The notes beneath the pieces were generated by a model. It made no database searches, was not told the origin of the DNA, and saw only the letters and a list, made by a program, of their open reading frames with translations. Both the position numbers and the translations under genes were made by a program. Below are positions 33,795 to 34,016 of a DNA stretch of 34,016 nucleotides, one piece after another (within the stretch, counting starts at the first letter, position 1; every line of letters begins with the position of its first letter). Source of the DNA: Ferruginibacter sp. (GTDB lineage Bacteria; Bacteroidota; Bacteroidia; Chitinophagales; Chitinophagaceae); NCBI GenBank assembly GCA_030655145.1, contig JAURWD010000117.1, positions 1 through 34,016 on the forward strand, read 5' to 3'.

Positions 33795-34016
33795 TTATTT
33801 TTTTGATGCGCCCGAAGGAATGTTAAGTAAAGTTTCGGTACTAACCGGTTCACCAAATTGCGGACTTCCATCTGCGTTCCAGGTAAATCGCTGTGCGCGG
33901 GGTGAGCGTTTGTTTCCACAGCCTTCACCGGGGTTTCCATTCGCGTGGTAGAGTATCCAGCTTTCCTTTCCGTTAGGTGACCTAAAAAAAGAGTTGTGTC
34001 CCGGTGCATAAACTTT
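33795..34016 (-). CDS. Glycoside hydrolase family 43-like protein, C-terminal fragment (5' part beyond window)
   Basis: Reading the minus strand from the right edge in the frame of the stop TAA at 33795-33797 gives 73 residues without interruption. The stretch contains PGHNSFFRSPNGKESWILYH, NGNPGEGCGNKRSPRAQRF and FTWNADGSPQFGEPV. This pattern of GHNSFF followed by YHAN and RSPRAQxFTWNxDGSP matches the end of the five-bladed GH43 glycosidase domain (arabinosidase/xylosidase-type enzymes). The frame remains open at base 34016, so the gene continues beyond the window. A longer open frame in another register on the same strand (33698-34009) is a shadow. Substrate and subfamily cannot be decided from this fragment. 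Confidence 0.8.
   Translation of the reverse strand, partial: KVYAPGHNSFFRSPNGKESWILYHANGNPGEGCGNKRSPRAQRFTWNADGSPQFGEPVSTETLLNIPSGASKK

Noticed and set aside
33698..34009. 103-codon minus-strand open frame at the right edge
   Set aside because: It overlaps the GH43 C-terminal fragment in a different frame; only the GH43 frame gives recognisable family motifs.
1..34016. CRISPR array, tRNA/rRNA genes, insertion sequences or prophage genes
   Set aside because: No regularly spaced repeats, cloverleaf or rRNA-like sequence, transposase or integrase was seen on either strand.

Overview
The window looks like a chromosomal segment of a Bacteroidota bacterium, probably near Chitinophagaceae/Sphingobacteriia. 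The evidence is a SusC-type TonB-dependent receptor at the left edge, a TamL lipoprotein next to TamB, DUF418 membrane proteins, one-domain Rcp1-like receivers, scarce Shine-Dalgarno sites, and one textbook Bacteroidota promoter (TTTG-N20-TACATTTG) near the right edge. The species call is inference from protein families only.

Layout. 1-2144 (-): 5' part of a SusC receptor, with a repeat-rich, operator-like upstream region at 2145-2577. 2578-12258 (-): an envelope-biogenesis operon read TamB, then TamL, then an AsmA-like protein. 12436-14328 (-): a CHASE3-HAMP histidine kinase and its single-domain response regulator. 14623-16254 (+): a DGPF/YCII protein and an ECF42-type sigma factor, separated by a strong intrinsic-terminator hairpin whose T-tract ends 4 nt before the sigma start codon. 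16684-22827 (+): five signalling genes. The first is a 906-residue kinase whose N-terminal membrane domain matches the plant ethylene-receptor sensor position by position. It is followed by a receiver, a receiver-kinase hybrid that has lost its phospho-acceptor His, a receiver-PAS-PAS-DHp protein with no ATPase domain, and a second receiver. 22849-25047 (-): a penicillin-acylase-family lipoprotein. 25149-28042 (+): two tandem DUF418 membrane paralogues. 28101-29222 (+): a Tat-exported Gfo/Idh/MocA oxidoreductase. 29433-32684 (+): a three-gene periplasmic molybdenum hydroxylase (2Fe-2S subunit, Moco subunit, di-haem cytochrome) ending in a bidirectional terminator. 32791-33628 (-): an ArsR regulator and a SRPBCC/AHSA1 protein with a clear promoter and operator. 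33795-34016 (-): the C-terminus of a GH43-like glycosidase running off the right edge.

How the genes fit together. None of the receiver proteins in this window carries a DNA-binding output domain, so the signalling cluster probably works through phosphotransfer and protein contacts. It has one complete kinase, four receivers, one pseudo-kinase and one DHp-only protein. The candidate for an under-described system is this ethylene-receptor-like multistep relay (16684-22827). Secondary points are the attenuator-like terminator inside the DGPF-ECF42 pair, the ArsR dual operator, the periodic operator upstream of susC, and a possible structured leader before the molybdenum hydroxylase genes. No tRNA, rRNA, CRISPR array, insertion sequence or attachment site was recognised.
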